Below are positions 28,491 through 36,829 of a stretch of DNA of 64,000 nucleotides, piece by piece; within the stretch, counting starts at the first letter, position 1, and each line of letters starts with the position of its first letter. The stretch comes from Bacteroides congonensis (GTDB taxonomy: Bacteria; Bacteroidota; Bacteroidia; Bacteroidales; Bacteroidaceae), in NCBI RefSeq assembly GCF_900130125.1, contig NZ_FQXY01000008.1, forward strand, positions 698,301 through 762,300, read 5' to 3'. A program made the translations under genes and the position numbers. The notes below the pieces were generated by a model. The model saw only the letters and a program-made list of their open reading frames with translations, made no database searches and was not told the origin of the DNA.

Positions 28491-28553
28491 AAAAAGCGGA
28501 CTTACGTAGATTCTCAGAATGACATTCTTCAGAATTTGTGTAAGTCCGTTTTT
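28491..28553. terminator. Bidirectional terminator between the YeiH gene and the carboxylase operon
   Basis: CGGACTTAC (28497-28505) pairs with GTAAGTCCG (28540-28548). A run of A precedes it and a run of T follows, so it can stop transcription from both sides. Confidence 0.85.
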
Positions 28554-28587
28554 GGTGGTGGTACTTTGACAAGTACCTATCTAGTTG

Positions 28588-30123
28588 TTATAAGGGCATA
28601 TTTCCATGCTTCTTGGGCGGATTGGTCTGCATCTTGTTTTCTGTCATTTCCAATGCCTGAATCAGACGTTTGCGAGTCTGTCTCGGATAAATGATTTCGT
28701 CAATGTATCCCAGTTCGGCAGCCTGATATGGAGTGGCAAACTTCTCTTTGTAGGCTTCCAGTTCTTTGGCTTTCGTTTCTGCATCGGCTTTGCGGAACAG
28801 GATATTTACGGCTCCATCCGCACCCATCACTGCGATTTCCGCACTTGGATAGGCGAAGTTCACATCGGCGCCTGTCTGCTTGGAGTTCATGACGATATAG
28901 GCACCGCCATAAGCCTTGCGGGTGATAACTGTCAGTTTGGGAACAGTAGCTTCCGCGAATGCATAAACGATTTTCGCGCCGTGACGGATGATACCGTTGT
29001 TTTCCTGAGTATATCCCGGAAGGAAGCCCGGAACATCTTCGAAAGTAATCAATGGAATATTGAAACAGTCACAGAAACGGATGAAACGGCTTGCTTTGTC
29101 GCTGGCGTCAATATCGAGCACTCCGGCAAGGTAAGCAGGCTGGTTGGCGACAATACCTACCGAACGGCCTGCCAGGCGGGCAAAACCGATGATGATATTC
29201 TTGGCAAAATTCGTCATTACTTCGAAGAAATAGCCGTTATCCACCACTCGTTCTATAATATCTTTCATGTCATACGGAACGTTCGGGTCTGTTGGGATGA
29301 TAGTATCCAAAGTAACATCTTCACGATTGGTTTCATCCGTGCAGTTCTGCTTTCTAGTCTCATCCATATTGTTCTGCGGCAGGAAAGAAAGCAGTTCACG
29401 GATGCTCATCAACAATTCTTCTTCGGTATTGCACATAAAGTGAGTGACACCGCTCTTGCTGCTGTGCGCCATTGCGCCACCCAATTTCTCTTTGCTGACC
29501 TCTTCGTGGATGACAGTCTTTACTACATCCGGGCCTGTCACGAACATATGGCTCTTCTCTTTCACCATAAAGATAAAGTCGGTGAGGGCGGGAGAGTAGC
29601 AGGCTCCGCCGGCACAAGGGCCGAGAATAGCGGAAATCTGTGGAATCACGCCGCTTGCCATTGTATTCTGGTAGAAAATATCCGCATAACCGGAAAGGCT
29701 TTCGATACCTTCCTGAATACGGGCGCCACCCGAATCGTTCAAAGCGATAATCGGTGCACCATTCTTCAAGGCAAGCTGCTGCACTTTCACAATCTTCCTG
29801 GCATTGGAAGCCGACAAGGAGCCGCCATAAACGGTGAAGTCATAGGCATAAACGAAAACTTGGCGACCGTCGATTTTTCCATAGCCGGATACGACGCCGT
29901 CTCCCGGAATCTTATTCTTGTCCATGCCGTAGTTGGTGCAACGGTGAACCATCAGTTTGTCCAGTTCGACAAATGTACCTTTATCGAGCAGCATGTCGAT
30001 ACGTTCGCGGGCAGTCATCTTTCCGCTTTCATGTTGAATGTCTATTTTTGCGATACCGCCCCCGAGGGAAGCGATGCGGTCACGTTCTTCGAACGTGGCA
30101 TATGCTTTATTCTTTTCTTCCAT
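28588..30123 (-). CDS. pccB: Acyl-CoA carboxylase carboxyltransferase subunit (propionyl-CoA carboxylase beta / MmdA-like)
   Basis: The 511-residue carboxyltransferase has the two crotonase-like halves of the PccB/MmdA family, with acyl-CoA site GGARIQEGIESLSGYADIF in the N-half and biotin site GGAYIVMNSKQTGADVNFAYP in the C-half. It transfers CO2 between biotin and an acyl-CoA, most likely propionyl-CoA/methylmalonyl-CoA. It is third in an operon with a biotin carrier (2 bp upstream) and a biotin carboxylase, which supports an ATP-dependent carboxylase over a membrane decarboxylase, since no decarboxylase membrane subunits are present. The exact acyl substrate is not decidable here. Confidence 0.88.
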   Translation of the reverse strand: MEEKNKAYATFEERDRIASLGGGIAKIDIQHESGKMTARERIDMLLDKGTFVELDKLMVHRCTNYGMDKNKIPGDGVVSGYGKIDGRQVFVYAYDFTVYGGSLSASNARKIVKVQQLALKNGAPIIALNDSGGARIQEGIESLSGYADIFYQNTMASGVIPQISAILGPCAGGACYSPALTDFIFMVKEKSHMFVTGPDVVKTVIHEEVSKEKLGGAMAHSSKSGVTHFMCNTEEELLMSIRELLSFLPQNNMDETRKQNCTDETNREDVTLDTIIPTDPNVPYDMKDIIERVVDNGYFFEVMTNFAKNIIIGFARLAGRSVGIVANQPAYLAGVLDIDASDKASRFIRFCDCFNIPLITFEDVPGFLPGYTQENNGIIRHGAKIVYAFAEATVPKLTVITRKAYGGAYIVMNSKQTGADVNFAYPSAEIAVMGADGAVNILFRKADAETKAKELEAYKEKFATPYQAAELGYIDEIIYPRQTRKRLIQALEMTENKMQTNPPKKHGNMPL

Positions 30124-30125
30124 TT

Positions 30126-30635
30126 TTATTCGATTGTTTCAAGGGTTATTAATGTCTGGTCGCCGGTGATGCTGTCACCTTCCTGAACCAGGATTTCTTT
30201 GATGCGGCAGTCGGAAGTCACTTTGTAGTTACTTTGCATCTTCATGGCTTCGATGACGATGACTGTATCTCCGGTTTTCATTTCCTGTCCCGCTGTTACG
30301 GGTATTTTCACTACTTTGCCCGGCATCGGAGAGGTGATACGGTCGTTCTGCTCTTCTTCACCTTTCTTGCGCATACGCAGGTATTTCGCCTGACTGTCTA
30401 CGATTTCGACATTGAAACTGCTATAGTGGGTATTTACCTTGTAACTCTTTCCGTTCTCCTTGCGAATCAACTGTGCGTTTGTACTGCGACCGTCCATAAG
30501 AATGTTGCAGGTTCCATTTTCTGCCATCACGACATCGGCTTCAAAAGGCTTTCCGTCGATGGTAAGCACCACTTTGTTATCTTCTTTGCTGACCAGTTCT
30601 ATTTCGGCCACGCGATTTCCTATATGAATTTCCAT
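30126..30635 (-). CDS. Biotin carboxyl carrier protein of the acyl-CoA carboxylase
   Basis: The 169-residue carrier ends in a biotinyl domain (about 98-169) with the biotin-attachment motif EAMKMQ; the modified lysine is K132. The N-terminal part (1-95) is a beta-rich domain that probably docks onto the partners. Here the carrier is a separate gene rather than fused to the carboxylase. It lies 22 bp after the biotin carboxylase gene and 2 bp before the carboxyltransferase. Confidence 0.9.
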   Translation of the reverse strand: MEIHIGNRVAEIELVSKEDNKVVLTIDGKPFEADVVMAENGTCNILMDGRSTNAQLIRKENGKSYKVNTHYSSFNVEIVDSQAKYLRMRKKGEEEQNDRITSPMPGKVVKIPVTAGQEMKTGDTVIVIEAMKMQSNYKVTSDCRIKEILVQEGDSITGDQTLITLETIE

Positions 30636-30657
30636 AATTGAATTCTCTATGTTAAAA

Positions 30658-32169
30658 TTAGATTCTCAACACGCCTTTATGCAGTCCGAACTCTTTCCAT
30701 TTGCTGATAGGACGGTTGTCGGTCGTATTACCTTTGTTCTCTTCAAGATTCATCAGGTAGTCCATATAGGCGGCAATCATGGCTATGTTTTCAGAACGCT
30801 CGCTGGTGCGCATGATGCACTGTTGCAGATACTCGCCGTTCTTGGCGATGAATCCGGTGTCGTAATGTCCTTCCACGAAATCGGGGGTATCCATGATGGC
30901 GCGCAGGTAACTGATATTATTCTTGACTCCCGTCAGCTTGTATTCGTGAAGCACGCGACGCATCCGTTCGATGGCATATTCGCGGTTGGTAGCCCACACA
31001 ATCAGTTTGCCTATCATCGGGTCGTAGTAGATAGGTATTTCATAACCTTCGTACACGTAGCTGTCGATACGCACACCGATACCGTTCGGTTCTGTAATCT
31101 GCTTGATGATTCCCGGACTTGGCATGAAGTTCATTTCGGTATCTTCGGCGCAAATACGACATTCGATGGCGTGTCCGCGTTGCTGTATATCTTCTTGTTT
31201 CAGTTGAAGCATCTGTCCGTCGGCAACCTTGATTTGCTCTTTCACGAGGTCTACACCTACTACTTCTTCCGTAATCGGGTGCTCTACTTGCAGGCGGGTA
31301 TTCATTTCAAGGAAGTAATAATTGCGGTGTTTGTCAACAAGAAATTCGATGGTTCCCGCTCCGATATAGTTCACTGCTTTGGCGGCTGCCACGGCTTTTT
31401 CTCCCATATCTTTCTGCAATTCGGGAGTGACGAATACCGATGGCGTTTCTTCTACAATCTTTTGATTACGACGCTGAACGGAACATTCGCGTTCGCACAG
31501 ATGAATCACATTTCCGTGCTTGTCTCCCAGGATTTGAAACTCGATGTGATGAGGTTCTTCTACGAACTTCTCCAGATAAACCGTATCATCACCGAAAGAA
31601 GAAAGAGATTCGCTTTTGGCAGTCGTATAGGCTTCTTCCACCTCTGCTGCACTGTGGATAAGGCGCATCCCTTTTCCACCGCCACCCATAGAGGCTTTCA
31701 GCATCACCGGGTAACCGATTTTGTTGCAAAGCTCCACGGCTTCTTCCACACTTTTCAGGTTTTCTTGCGTGCCGGGTACAACGGGCACTCCGGCTTCAAT
31801 CATCTTGATGCGGGCGGCAATTTTATCTCCCATTGCTTCCATTGTCTCCGGGTCAGGCCCGATAAAAATAATACCTTCTTCCTGACAGCGTCTGGCGAAG
31901 GTAGCGTTCTCGGACAGGAAACCATAGCCCGGATGAATAGCATCTGCGTGGCATGCTTTCGCCACTTCGATGATTTTTTCTATATTCAGATAACTCTCTT
32001 TAGATGCGGCGGGACCTACACAATATGCTTCGTCTGCGTAGAGCACATGTTTTGCAGTCCGGTCTGCCTCGGAAAATATCGCGATACTCGTTATTTCCAT
32101 CTCCCGGCAGGAGCGCATCACCCTCACGGCTATCTCACCGCGATTGGCTACTAAGATTCTTTTTATCAT
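30658..32169 (-). CDS. Biotin carboxylase subunit of the acyl-CoA carboxylase
   Basis: The 503-residue ATP-grasp enzyme carboxylates biotin using bicarbonate and ATP. It opens MIKRILVANRGEIAVRVMRS, has the glycine-rich ATP loop KASMGGGGKGMR near residue 165, HPGYGFLSENATF near 83, and the catalytic EMNTRLQVEHP block near 290. Length exceeds the standard AccC by about 50 residues at the C-terminus, as in propionyl-CoA carboxylase alpha-type subunits. It is the first gene of the operon, with a leader of over 300 nt containing a cobalamin riboswitch. The long open frame on the opposite strand is a codon-usage artefact. Confidence 0.92.
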   Translation of the reverse strand: MIKRILVANRGEIAVRVMRSCREMEITSIAIFSEADRTAKHVLYADEAYCVGPAASKESYLNIEKIIEVAKACHADAIHPGYGFLSENATFARRCQEEGIIFIGPDPETMEAMGDKIAARIKMIEAGVPVVPGTQENLKSVEEAVELCNKIGYPVMLKASMGGGGKGMRLIHSAAEVEEAYTTAKSESLSSFGDDTVYLEKFVEEPHHIEFQILGDKHGNVIHLCERECSVQRRNQKIVEETPSVFVTPELQKDMGEKAVAAAKAVNYIGAGTIEFLVDKHRNYYFLEMNTRLQVEHPITEEVVGVDLVKEQIKVADGQMLQLKQEDIQQRGHAIECRICAEDTEMNFMPSPGIIKQITEPNGIGVRIDSYVYEGYEIPIYYDPMIGKLIVWATNREYAIERMRRVLHEYKLTGVKNNISYLRAIMDTPDFVEGHYDTGFIAKNGEYLQQCIMRTSERSENIAMIAAYMDYLMNLEENKGNTTDNRPISKWKEFGLHKGVLRI

Positions 32170-32317
32170 ACTTTTCTAAATTAAGTACATACTTATTTTA
32201 TGTCTTCCCACCTTGCGGACATACTCCACCTGATGAAAACACAGTATTTTCTTGATTTGGGGCTTAACAAATGATGTCCTTTCTCCTTATCCACGAGGCG
32301 GAAGAACGTTTTACGTG

Positions 32318-32500
32318 AAGTGGCAGGTCTTCTGACTGACTCTTGTCTTATTTGCCTTCCCGATAGAACATCAGTGGCGTCAAATTAGTTCATTTATAAG
32401 ACATTGAATTGAGCTTCACAGCAGCGGGACTGTCCGGGATTTGCACCCGATTCCCTATTAATCGTCGTCCGTTGGCTACGGATTCCGAACCATTTCGGCG
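32318..32500 (-). promoter_or_regulatory. Cobalamin (B12) riboswitch
   Basis: Reading the minus strand 5' to 3', all landmarks occur in order: AATAGGGAATC and GGGTGCAAATCCCGGACAG near the 5' part, the B12-box GCCACTG (32378-32372), GGGAAGG (32361-32355), and AGTCAGAAGACCTGCC (32337-32322). It lies about 150 nt before the biotin carboxylase start and nothing else is downstream on that strand. Such elements normally switch expression off when adenosylcobalamin is bound. Confidence 0.9.
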
Positions 32501-32501
32501 G

Positions 32502-32509
32502 CAAAGATA
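32502..32509 (-). promoter_or_regulatory. Promoter -7 box of the riboswitch-carboxylase transcript
   Basis: The minus strand reads TATCTTTG directly upstream of the riboswitch 5' end. It predicts a 5' leader of about 325 nt. No -33 TTTG is apparent. Confidence 0.6.
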
Positions 32510-32712
32510 AATAAATTTTGAATAGAGTGTTCTCTTTTTGCACGAAAGTTGCTTTTATGTGCAATAGTCGGCTGTCCGGATATTAGAAACGAAAGACGGT
32601 AACTGCAAGTGGATTTAATAGTTAAATCTGTGTGTATTATTGTTTCCCCTTTAAACTTTCTTTCTTTTCGTATTGTTGAAGTAGCAATTATTAATCAAAA
32701 CAGTAATCAATT

Positions 32713-33036
32713 ATGAAAGAGAAAAAAGTAGCCCGTGAGGAACGGAATCAAGAGAAGCTGGCTAATGCCGATTGGGTAATGGCGGAATTTTACGCAACGT
32801 GGTGTCCTCATTGCCAGCGTATGAAACCTGTCGTTGAGGAATTTAAGAAACTGATGGAAGGAACGCTCGAAGTGGTGGAAGTGGATATAGACCAGGAAAC
32901 TGCCCTTACTGATTTCTACACTATCGAAGTAACGCCTACTTTTATTCTTTTCAGAAAAGGACAACAGCTTTGGCGGCAATCCGGTGAACTTACTTTGGAA
33001 AGGTTGGAAAGAGCCGTAAAGGGATTCAAATCTTGA
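32713..33036 (+). CDS. Thioredoxin-family protein
   Basis: The 107-residue single-domain protein has the redox motif WCPHC (C31 and C34) and the conserved cis-proline region EVTPTFILFRKG. The middle two residues (PH) are those of DsbA-like oxidases rather than the GP of classic thioredoxin, so its redox potential may differ. There is no signal peptide, so it acts in the cytoplasm. An unusual N-terminal stretch of about 18 charged residues precedes the fold. It is monocistronic; the small RNA gene at 33151 follows. Confidence 0.9.
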   Translation: MKEKKVAREERNQEKLANADWVMAEFYATWCPHCQRMKPVVEEFKKLMEGTLEVVEVDIDQETALTDFYTIEVTPTFILFRKGQQLWRQSGELTLERLERAVKGFKS

Positions 33037-33150
33037 AAAAGTATTAATAAAAGGGGGACTATTCCTCAGAAAGTTTTAAATCATGTTATGAAACATGCTT
33101 TTTTATTTGGATAATTTGCAGATAATCGGAAAGTGCGTATCTTTGCACTG

Positions 33151-33213
33151 TGTTTTTCATAGTATTAGATTTAAGGTTAACAAAGGTTGGAGCAAGGCGT
33201 TGCTCCTTTTTTT
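33151..33213 (+). ncRNA. Small RNA of a paralogous Bacteroides family, copy 1
   Basis: A full promoter (TTTG at 33115-33118, 19 bp, TATCTTTG at 33138-33145) precedes a conserved 5' segment, TGTTTTTCATAGTATTAG and TTTAAGGTTAACAAA, followed by a copy-specific hairpin (GGAGCAA/TTGCTCC) and seven T. No protein can be encoded. Two more copies with the same 5' half but different hairpins occur at 38867 and 39341. A paralogous small-RNA family called FopS is described in B. thetaiotaomicron and may be the same; I recall this and have not checked it. Confidence 0.75.
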
Positions 33214-33354
33214 ATGCCCGTACCTCACTTTCTACTAAATAATATTGATTTTTACGGGATTGGATAATGACTGCTACACTTGAATGTTTATCTTTGTGGA
33301 TAATATATATCCGATATTTTTTCATTAAAAAACTACTAATAAAAAACTGATATT

Positions 33355-34122
33355 ATGAACATCGACTTTATCACGCTTACCAAAGACAACATAGAGAAAG
33401 AACATATCTGCTGCGCTTTCTCGGATAAGAAATGCCAGGAAAGTTATAACCTGAAAAAGGAGTGGCTGAAGAAGCAATTTGAAAACGGGTATGTTTTTCG
33501 TCGTTTAAATGAGCGTGCGAAAGTATTTATCGAATATGGCCCTGCCGAAAACGGGTGGGTTCCTGTGAAGGCCGACAATTACCTGTTGATAAACTGCTTT
33601 TGGGTAGCCGGGCAGTATAAAGGGAAAGGGTATGCGAAAGCTCTGCTCCAAACTGCGATAGATGACGCCTTGCAGCAAGGCAAGGACGGTTTGGTGACAG
33701 TCGTAGGAACAAAGAAGTTTCATTTTATGAGTGATACCAAATGGCTGTTGAGACAAGGATTTGTTGCTTGTGAACAACTTCCGACAGGATTTAGTCTGTT
33801 AGTGAAGAAATTGAATATTGATGCTCCGAATCCGACTTTTAATGAATCTGTACGAACAGGAGAATGCCCTGATAAAAAGGGTATCACTGTTTATTTCTCC
33901 AACCGTTGTCCGTTTGCGGAATTTCATGTGACGAGTTCTTTGAAGGAAACCGCCACCAAAAGAAATCTGCCTTTGACGATTATAAAGCTGGAGACAATGG
34001 AGCAGGCACAGGCTGCACCTACTCCGGCTACGATATTCAGCTTGTTTTATGAAGGCAAGTTTGTCACAACGGATATCAGTGCTTGTATGGATAGCCGTTT
34101 TGATAAAGCGATAGGGAAATAA
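33355..34122 (+). CDS. GNAT acetyltransferase of the YoaP family
   Basis: The 255-residue protein has a GNAT fold in its first 150 residues (acetyl-CoA loop AGQYKGKGYAKALL near 87) and a C-terminal domain typical of the YoaP family (about 170-255, with GITVYFSNRCPFAEFHV, a thioredoxin-like start with a single Cys). The substrate is unknown. It has its own -7 box (TATCTTTG at 33289-33296) and converges on pncB, the two stop codons being almost adjacent. Confidence 0.85.
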   Translation: MNIDFITLTKDNIEKEHICCAFSDKKCQESYNLKKEWLKKQFENGYVFRRLNERAKVFIEYGPAENGWVPVKADNYLLINCFWVAGQYKGKGYAKALLQTAIDDALQQGKDGLVTVVGTKKFHFMSDTKWLLRQGFVACEQLPTGFSLLVKKLNIDAPNPTFNESVRTGECPDKKGITVYFSNRCPFAEFHVTSSLKETATKRNLPLTIIKLETMEQAQAAPTPATIFSLFYEGKFVTTDISACMDSRFDKAIGK

Positions 34123-34123
34123 G

Positions 34124-35290
34124 CTAATTCAGTCTCAATTCATGCAAACATGCCTGTACTTCTTCCGGACTACCGGTATGTTTGCCTTCGTCATCAGATA
34201 ATTTGATACATTCCCGCCATTCTTGATTGACATTCATCTTGCATTGTGTCAGCTTCATGACAATGTTCGAAGGCTCGAATCCGGTGTCATTAGTGAGATT
34301 TGTCCCGATGCCGAAGGAACAACGGATTTTGTTCTTGCAATATTCCTGAATCTCCAGTGCTTTTGTGAAATCGAGGGCATTGCTGAAAACGATAGTCTTG
34401 GTGGTCGCGTCAATTCCCAGTTCTTTGTAACGGGATACCAAACTATCAATAAAATCGAACTCATTACCGGAATCGCAGCGGACACCGTCAAACAATTTCG
34501 CCTGTTTACGGCTGAGATTGCTGAGGAAGATACCGGAAGTATAAGTATCGGATAAGGCAATTCCCAAATCGCCGTCATAGACATTCACCCAGTTTTCGAG
34601 CGCCATATAATTGGCATGTTTATATCCGAATTGCGCTCCATGAAACATGAACCACTCATGCGGATGAGTACCCATCATTTTCATGTCGTACTTCATTGCA
34701 AAATAACAGTTGGAAGTGCCTGTGCAATACTGCGCCGTTTCTTTTAATTTTCCGATAACCGTTTCCTGCACATGGACAGAGAATCTCCGCCGCGTACCGA
34801 ACTCCGAGAAACGTAACTGATGTTGATTGGACAGTTCCACTTTCTCCGATAATTTGCATAAGATTTCGTCCGTATCGGCTACATTGCCGAAGAACTGGTT
34901 CTTTATTTCGGATACAATGGCAAGCAAAGGTACTTCATACAGGGTAGCTTTATAGAGAAAATCACTGACTTCGATGTGAAGATGATGCGCCTCATCCAAA
35001 TACATTTTGATTTTATCAGGATGAAAGCGGAAAGATGACAGCCATTCCCAATAAACTCTCGGAAGGAACCGGCAATTCCGTGTCATATATTCCAGTTCTT
35101 CTTCTGTAAGTCTCAATCGGCTTAGCTTATCAATTTCATGTTTAAGTGTCTTCAGAAATTCTTCAGTATATTCAGTCTCATTTCTATCATGGAAGCTGAA
35201 CTTCCCCATTGCATAGGGAAATAGTTTGATATAAGCGTACGATGTGGTAAACTTATAGAGGTCTGTATCCAGTAGCGTTCTAACAATCAT
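34124..35290 (-). CDS. pncB: Nicotinate phosphoribosyltransferase
   Basis: This enzyme makes nicotinate mononucleotide from nicotinate and PRPP for NAD salvage. The 388-residue length fits PncB. Landmarks include TDLYKFTTSYAYIKLFP at the N-terminus, FSEFGTRRRFS near residue 160 and FHGAQFGYKHANYMALENWVNVYDGDLGIALSDTY near 220-255, which line the active site. It is monocistronic and cytoplasmic. No operon partner is present. Confidence 0.93.
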   Translation of the reverse strand: MIVRTLLDTDLYKFTTSYAYIKLFPYAMGKFSFHDRNETEYTEEFLKTLKHEIDKLSRLRLTEEELEYMTRNCRFLPRVYWEWLSSFRFHPDKIKMYLDEAHHLHIEVSDFLYKATLYEVPLLAIVSEIKNQFFGNVADTDEILCKLSEKVELSNQHQLRFSEFGTRRRFSVHVQETVIGKLKETAQYCTGTSNCYFAMKYDMKMMGTHPHEWFMFHGAQFGYKHANYMALENWVNVYDGDLGIALSDTYTSGIFLSNLSRKQAKLFDGVRCDSGNEFDFIDSLVSRYKELGIDATTKTIVFSNALDFTKALEIQEYCKNKIRCSFGIGTNLTNDTGFEPSNIVMKLTQCKMNVNQEWRECIKLSDDEGKHTGSPEEVQACLHELRLN

Positions 35291-35385
35291 GCCGTTCGTT
35301 CTTTATTATTGATAACGTTGTAAAGTTAGTATTTGTTGAACAAAACTACCGCTTGATTGCTGATATTTCTTTCTTTTAATGTTTT

Positions 35386-35916
35386 CTAATAAGTTAGTCC
35401 GACTTTGAAAGTGATAGTATGATGAGATAATTTTTCCTTGAACTTGGTATGGAAATATTCATCCGTATGTTCCTTCAGCCGTTCCAACTTCTGTATTTCA
35501 TATCCTAATGCAAAATTCATTTTCAGTTTTTGCGTAAGCTTTAGTTGTGTTCCTATGGAAGGCGAGAGATAAAATCCGCCGTTTGCTTCTTTGGCGGCAG
35601 CGAATGAGCCACCGATATTACATTCCAGATAAGGAGTCAGCTTCCTGGGCTGGGTGATGAAGAACTGTACGTTGGCATATAGCGGGACAAGCACTTTCTC
35701 ATAGACGGACAAGCCGCTGCCTGCACCGATAGTAAACCGTTGGTTGATGTGATAATGGGCAATAACTTGTCCGATGAAAGGCGTGCAGGAAGGTTGGCTC
35801 ATGGAGACTCCTGTTCCGATAGATGCAGTATAGGAAAAATGCTTGTGAACTGTCTGCCCGTCAGCGTATATTGCGATGAAGGATAATAGGATAAAGATGA
35901 ATGTAGACTTTTTCAT
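35386..35916 (-). CDS. Putative outer-membrane beta-barrel protein
   Basis: The 176-residue protein has a signal peptide (ending YADGQ) followed by alternating amphipathic strands (FTIGAGSGLSVYEKVLVPLYANVQFFI, KLNFALGYEIQKL) and a C-terminal aromatic/Tyr end (FKVGLTY), as expected for a small eight-stranded outer-membrane barrel of the OmpW/opacity-protein kind. I do not recognise a specific family. A striking array of five palindromic 22-bp units lies just upstream (35964-36067) and may regulate it. Confidence 0.75.
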   Translation of the reverse strand: MKKSTFIFILLSFIAIYADGQTVHKHFSYTASIGTGVSMSQPSCTPFIGQVIAHYHINQRFTIGAGSGLSVYEKVLVPLYANVQFFITQPRKLTPYLECNIGGSFAAAKEANGGFYLSPSIGTQLKLTQKLKMNFALGYEIQKLERLKEHTDEYFHTKFKEKLSHHTITFKVGLTY

Positions 35917-35963
35917 AATGGTATAATGATAGATTAATATAATGCTGTCCGGATACCGCTAAA

Positions 35964-36067
35964 CGCCATGCTTGTGCCAATCCATTGTCACAACAGTGCC
36001 AACGTGCTGTCACAACAGTGACATAGGCATGGCACAACTGTGCCAACGGGATAGCACAAGTGTGGCA
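35964..36067. repeat. Array of five palindromic sites spaced exactly 22 bp
   Basis: Sixteen-base sites start at 35964, 35986, 36008, 36030 and 36052. The best is the perfect palindrome-like TGTCACAACAGTGACA (36008-36023); others are TGTCACAACAGTGCCA, TGGCACAACTGTGCCA and TAGCACAAGTGTGGCA, and the first retains mainly its right half. Six-base spacers vary. The array sits in the gap between the lipoprotein gene and the outer-membrane protein gene, in the latter's upstream region. Confidence 0.8.
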
Positions 36068-36103
36068 CGGCAAAGTTTAATTTTGATGATATATGTAATC
36101 CTG

Positions 36104-36829
36104 TTATCGGATATATATCGTTATGCTTTTGACAATATGTAATGCAGTTGTGAGCGAAGAAGTATCTTCTGTTATATCTCCGTTGCTTCCGTCCGGACTG
36201 CTATGTCCGATTAACTTGGCGGCAAAAACTTTCTCATTGGAAGTTAAATCTACCTCTGCTGCATAGACAAGGGCCGGTTGCCCGCTTCCTTCTTTTCCAC
36301 CTGAATAATGGACGTCTCCTTCTTTGGCGGATTTCGGATATGCGTCATTGAAATCCGTAGAATGATTGATTTCTGCTTTGACTATGAACCTCTTTGCTTT
36401 ACCAACAGGCGTTATCCGTACATCAAAACTGCCTTTTGGGGTTGCTCCGCTGATTCCGTCGGTGAATGGCGATTTCTTTGTCGGAAGATACAGTCCGTCC
36501 TCATATTGAACACCTCTTTGATAACACCAGTGCGGCAGAGCTTCTTTTCTGCGGTTTCCGCCGGATGCTTGCCAGGATTGGGTAGCTATTTTATGCGTCA
36601 CATAAATAGTGGACAAATAATGTCCTTCCGTATCTTCCGTCCAAATGGCAATTTGTGGCGGATTCTTCTTATTGATACCTAAGAAGAGCGGAAAGTCATG
36701 CATCCATTCCTCACCCTTTTCGATAGATATTTTGAGGTCATCGGTGTTGTACTCTATTAATTCCCGGTTGCATCCGCTATTAATCAATAGGGAGAGGAAC
36801 CATAATCCCATAATCGTCATTTTATTCAT
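36104..36829 (-). CDS. Putative lipoprotein, possibly DUF2271-like
   Basis: From the ATG at 36829 the product has 241 residues and a lipoprotein signal (LSLLINSGCNRE). That ATG overlaps the TGA of the TetR gene (ATGA, 36826-36829), indicating translational coupling and ruling out the in-frame TTG at 36856. The body contains IAIWTEDTEGHYLSTIYV and TDGISGATPKGSFDVRI, features reminiscent of DUF2271 periplasmic proteins, but I am not sure of that. It is presumably controlled by the TetR protein it is transcribed with. Confidence 0.78.
   Translation of the reverse strand: MNKMTIMGLWFLSLLINSGCNRELIEYNTDDLKISIEKGEEWMHDFPLFLGINKKNPPQIAIWTEDTEGHYLSTIYVTHKIATQSWQASGGNRRKEALPHWCYQRGVQYEDGLYLPTKKSPFTDGISGATPKGSFDVRITPVGKAKRFIVKAEINHSTDFNDAYPKSAKEGDVHYSGGKEGSGQPALVYAAEVDLTSNEKVFAAKLIGHSSPDGSNGDITEDTSSLTTALHIVKSITIYIR

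Noticed and set aside
28606..30186. A 526-codon open frame opposite the carboxyltransferase gene
   Set aside because: Same reason: an antisense frame kept open by codon usage of the real gene.
30649..32154. A 501-codon open frame on the plus strand opposite the biotin carboxylase gene
   Set aside because: It lies exactly opposite a clearly conserved gene, has a Phe/His/Cys-rich, low-complexity translation without any domain, and no promoter or ribosome-binding site.
28588..32169. The carboxylase operon as pyruvate carboxylase or a sodium-pumping decarboxylase
   Set aside because: The carboxyltransferase is of the acyl-CoA (PccB/MmdA) type, and no membrane decarboxylase subunits are nearby.
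36008..36023. The palindromic array as the operator of the adjacent TetR protein
   Set aside because: The TetR gene has different operator-like palindromes at its own promoter; the two motifs do not match.
35861..36073. A 70-codon frame across the palindromic array
   Set aside because: It is Cys/His-rich because of the repeated GCACAA units and has no similarity to proteins.
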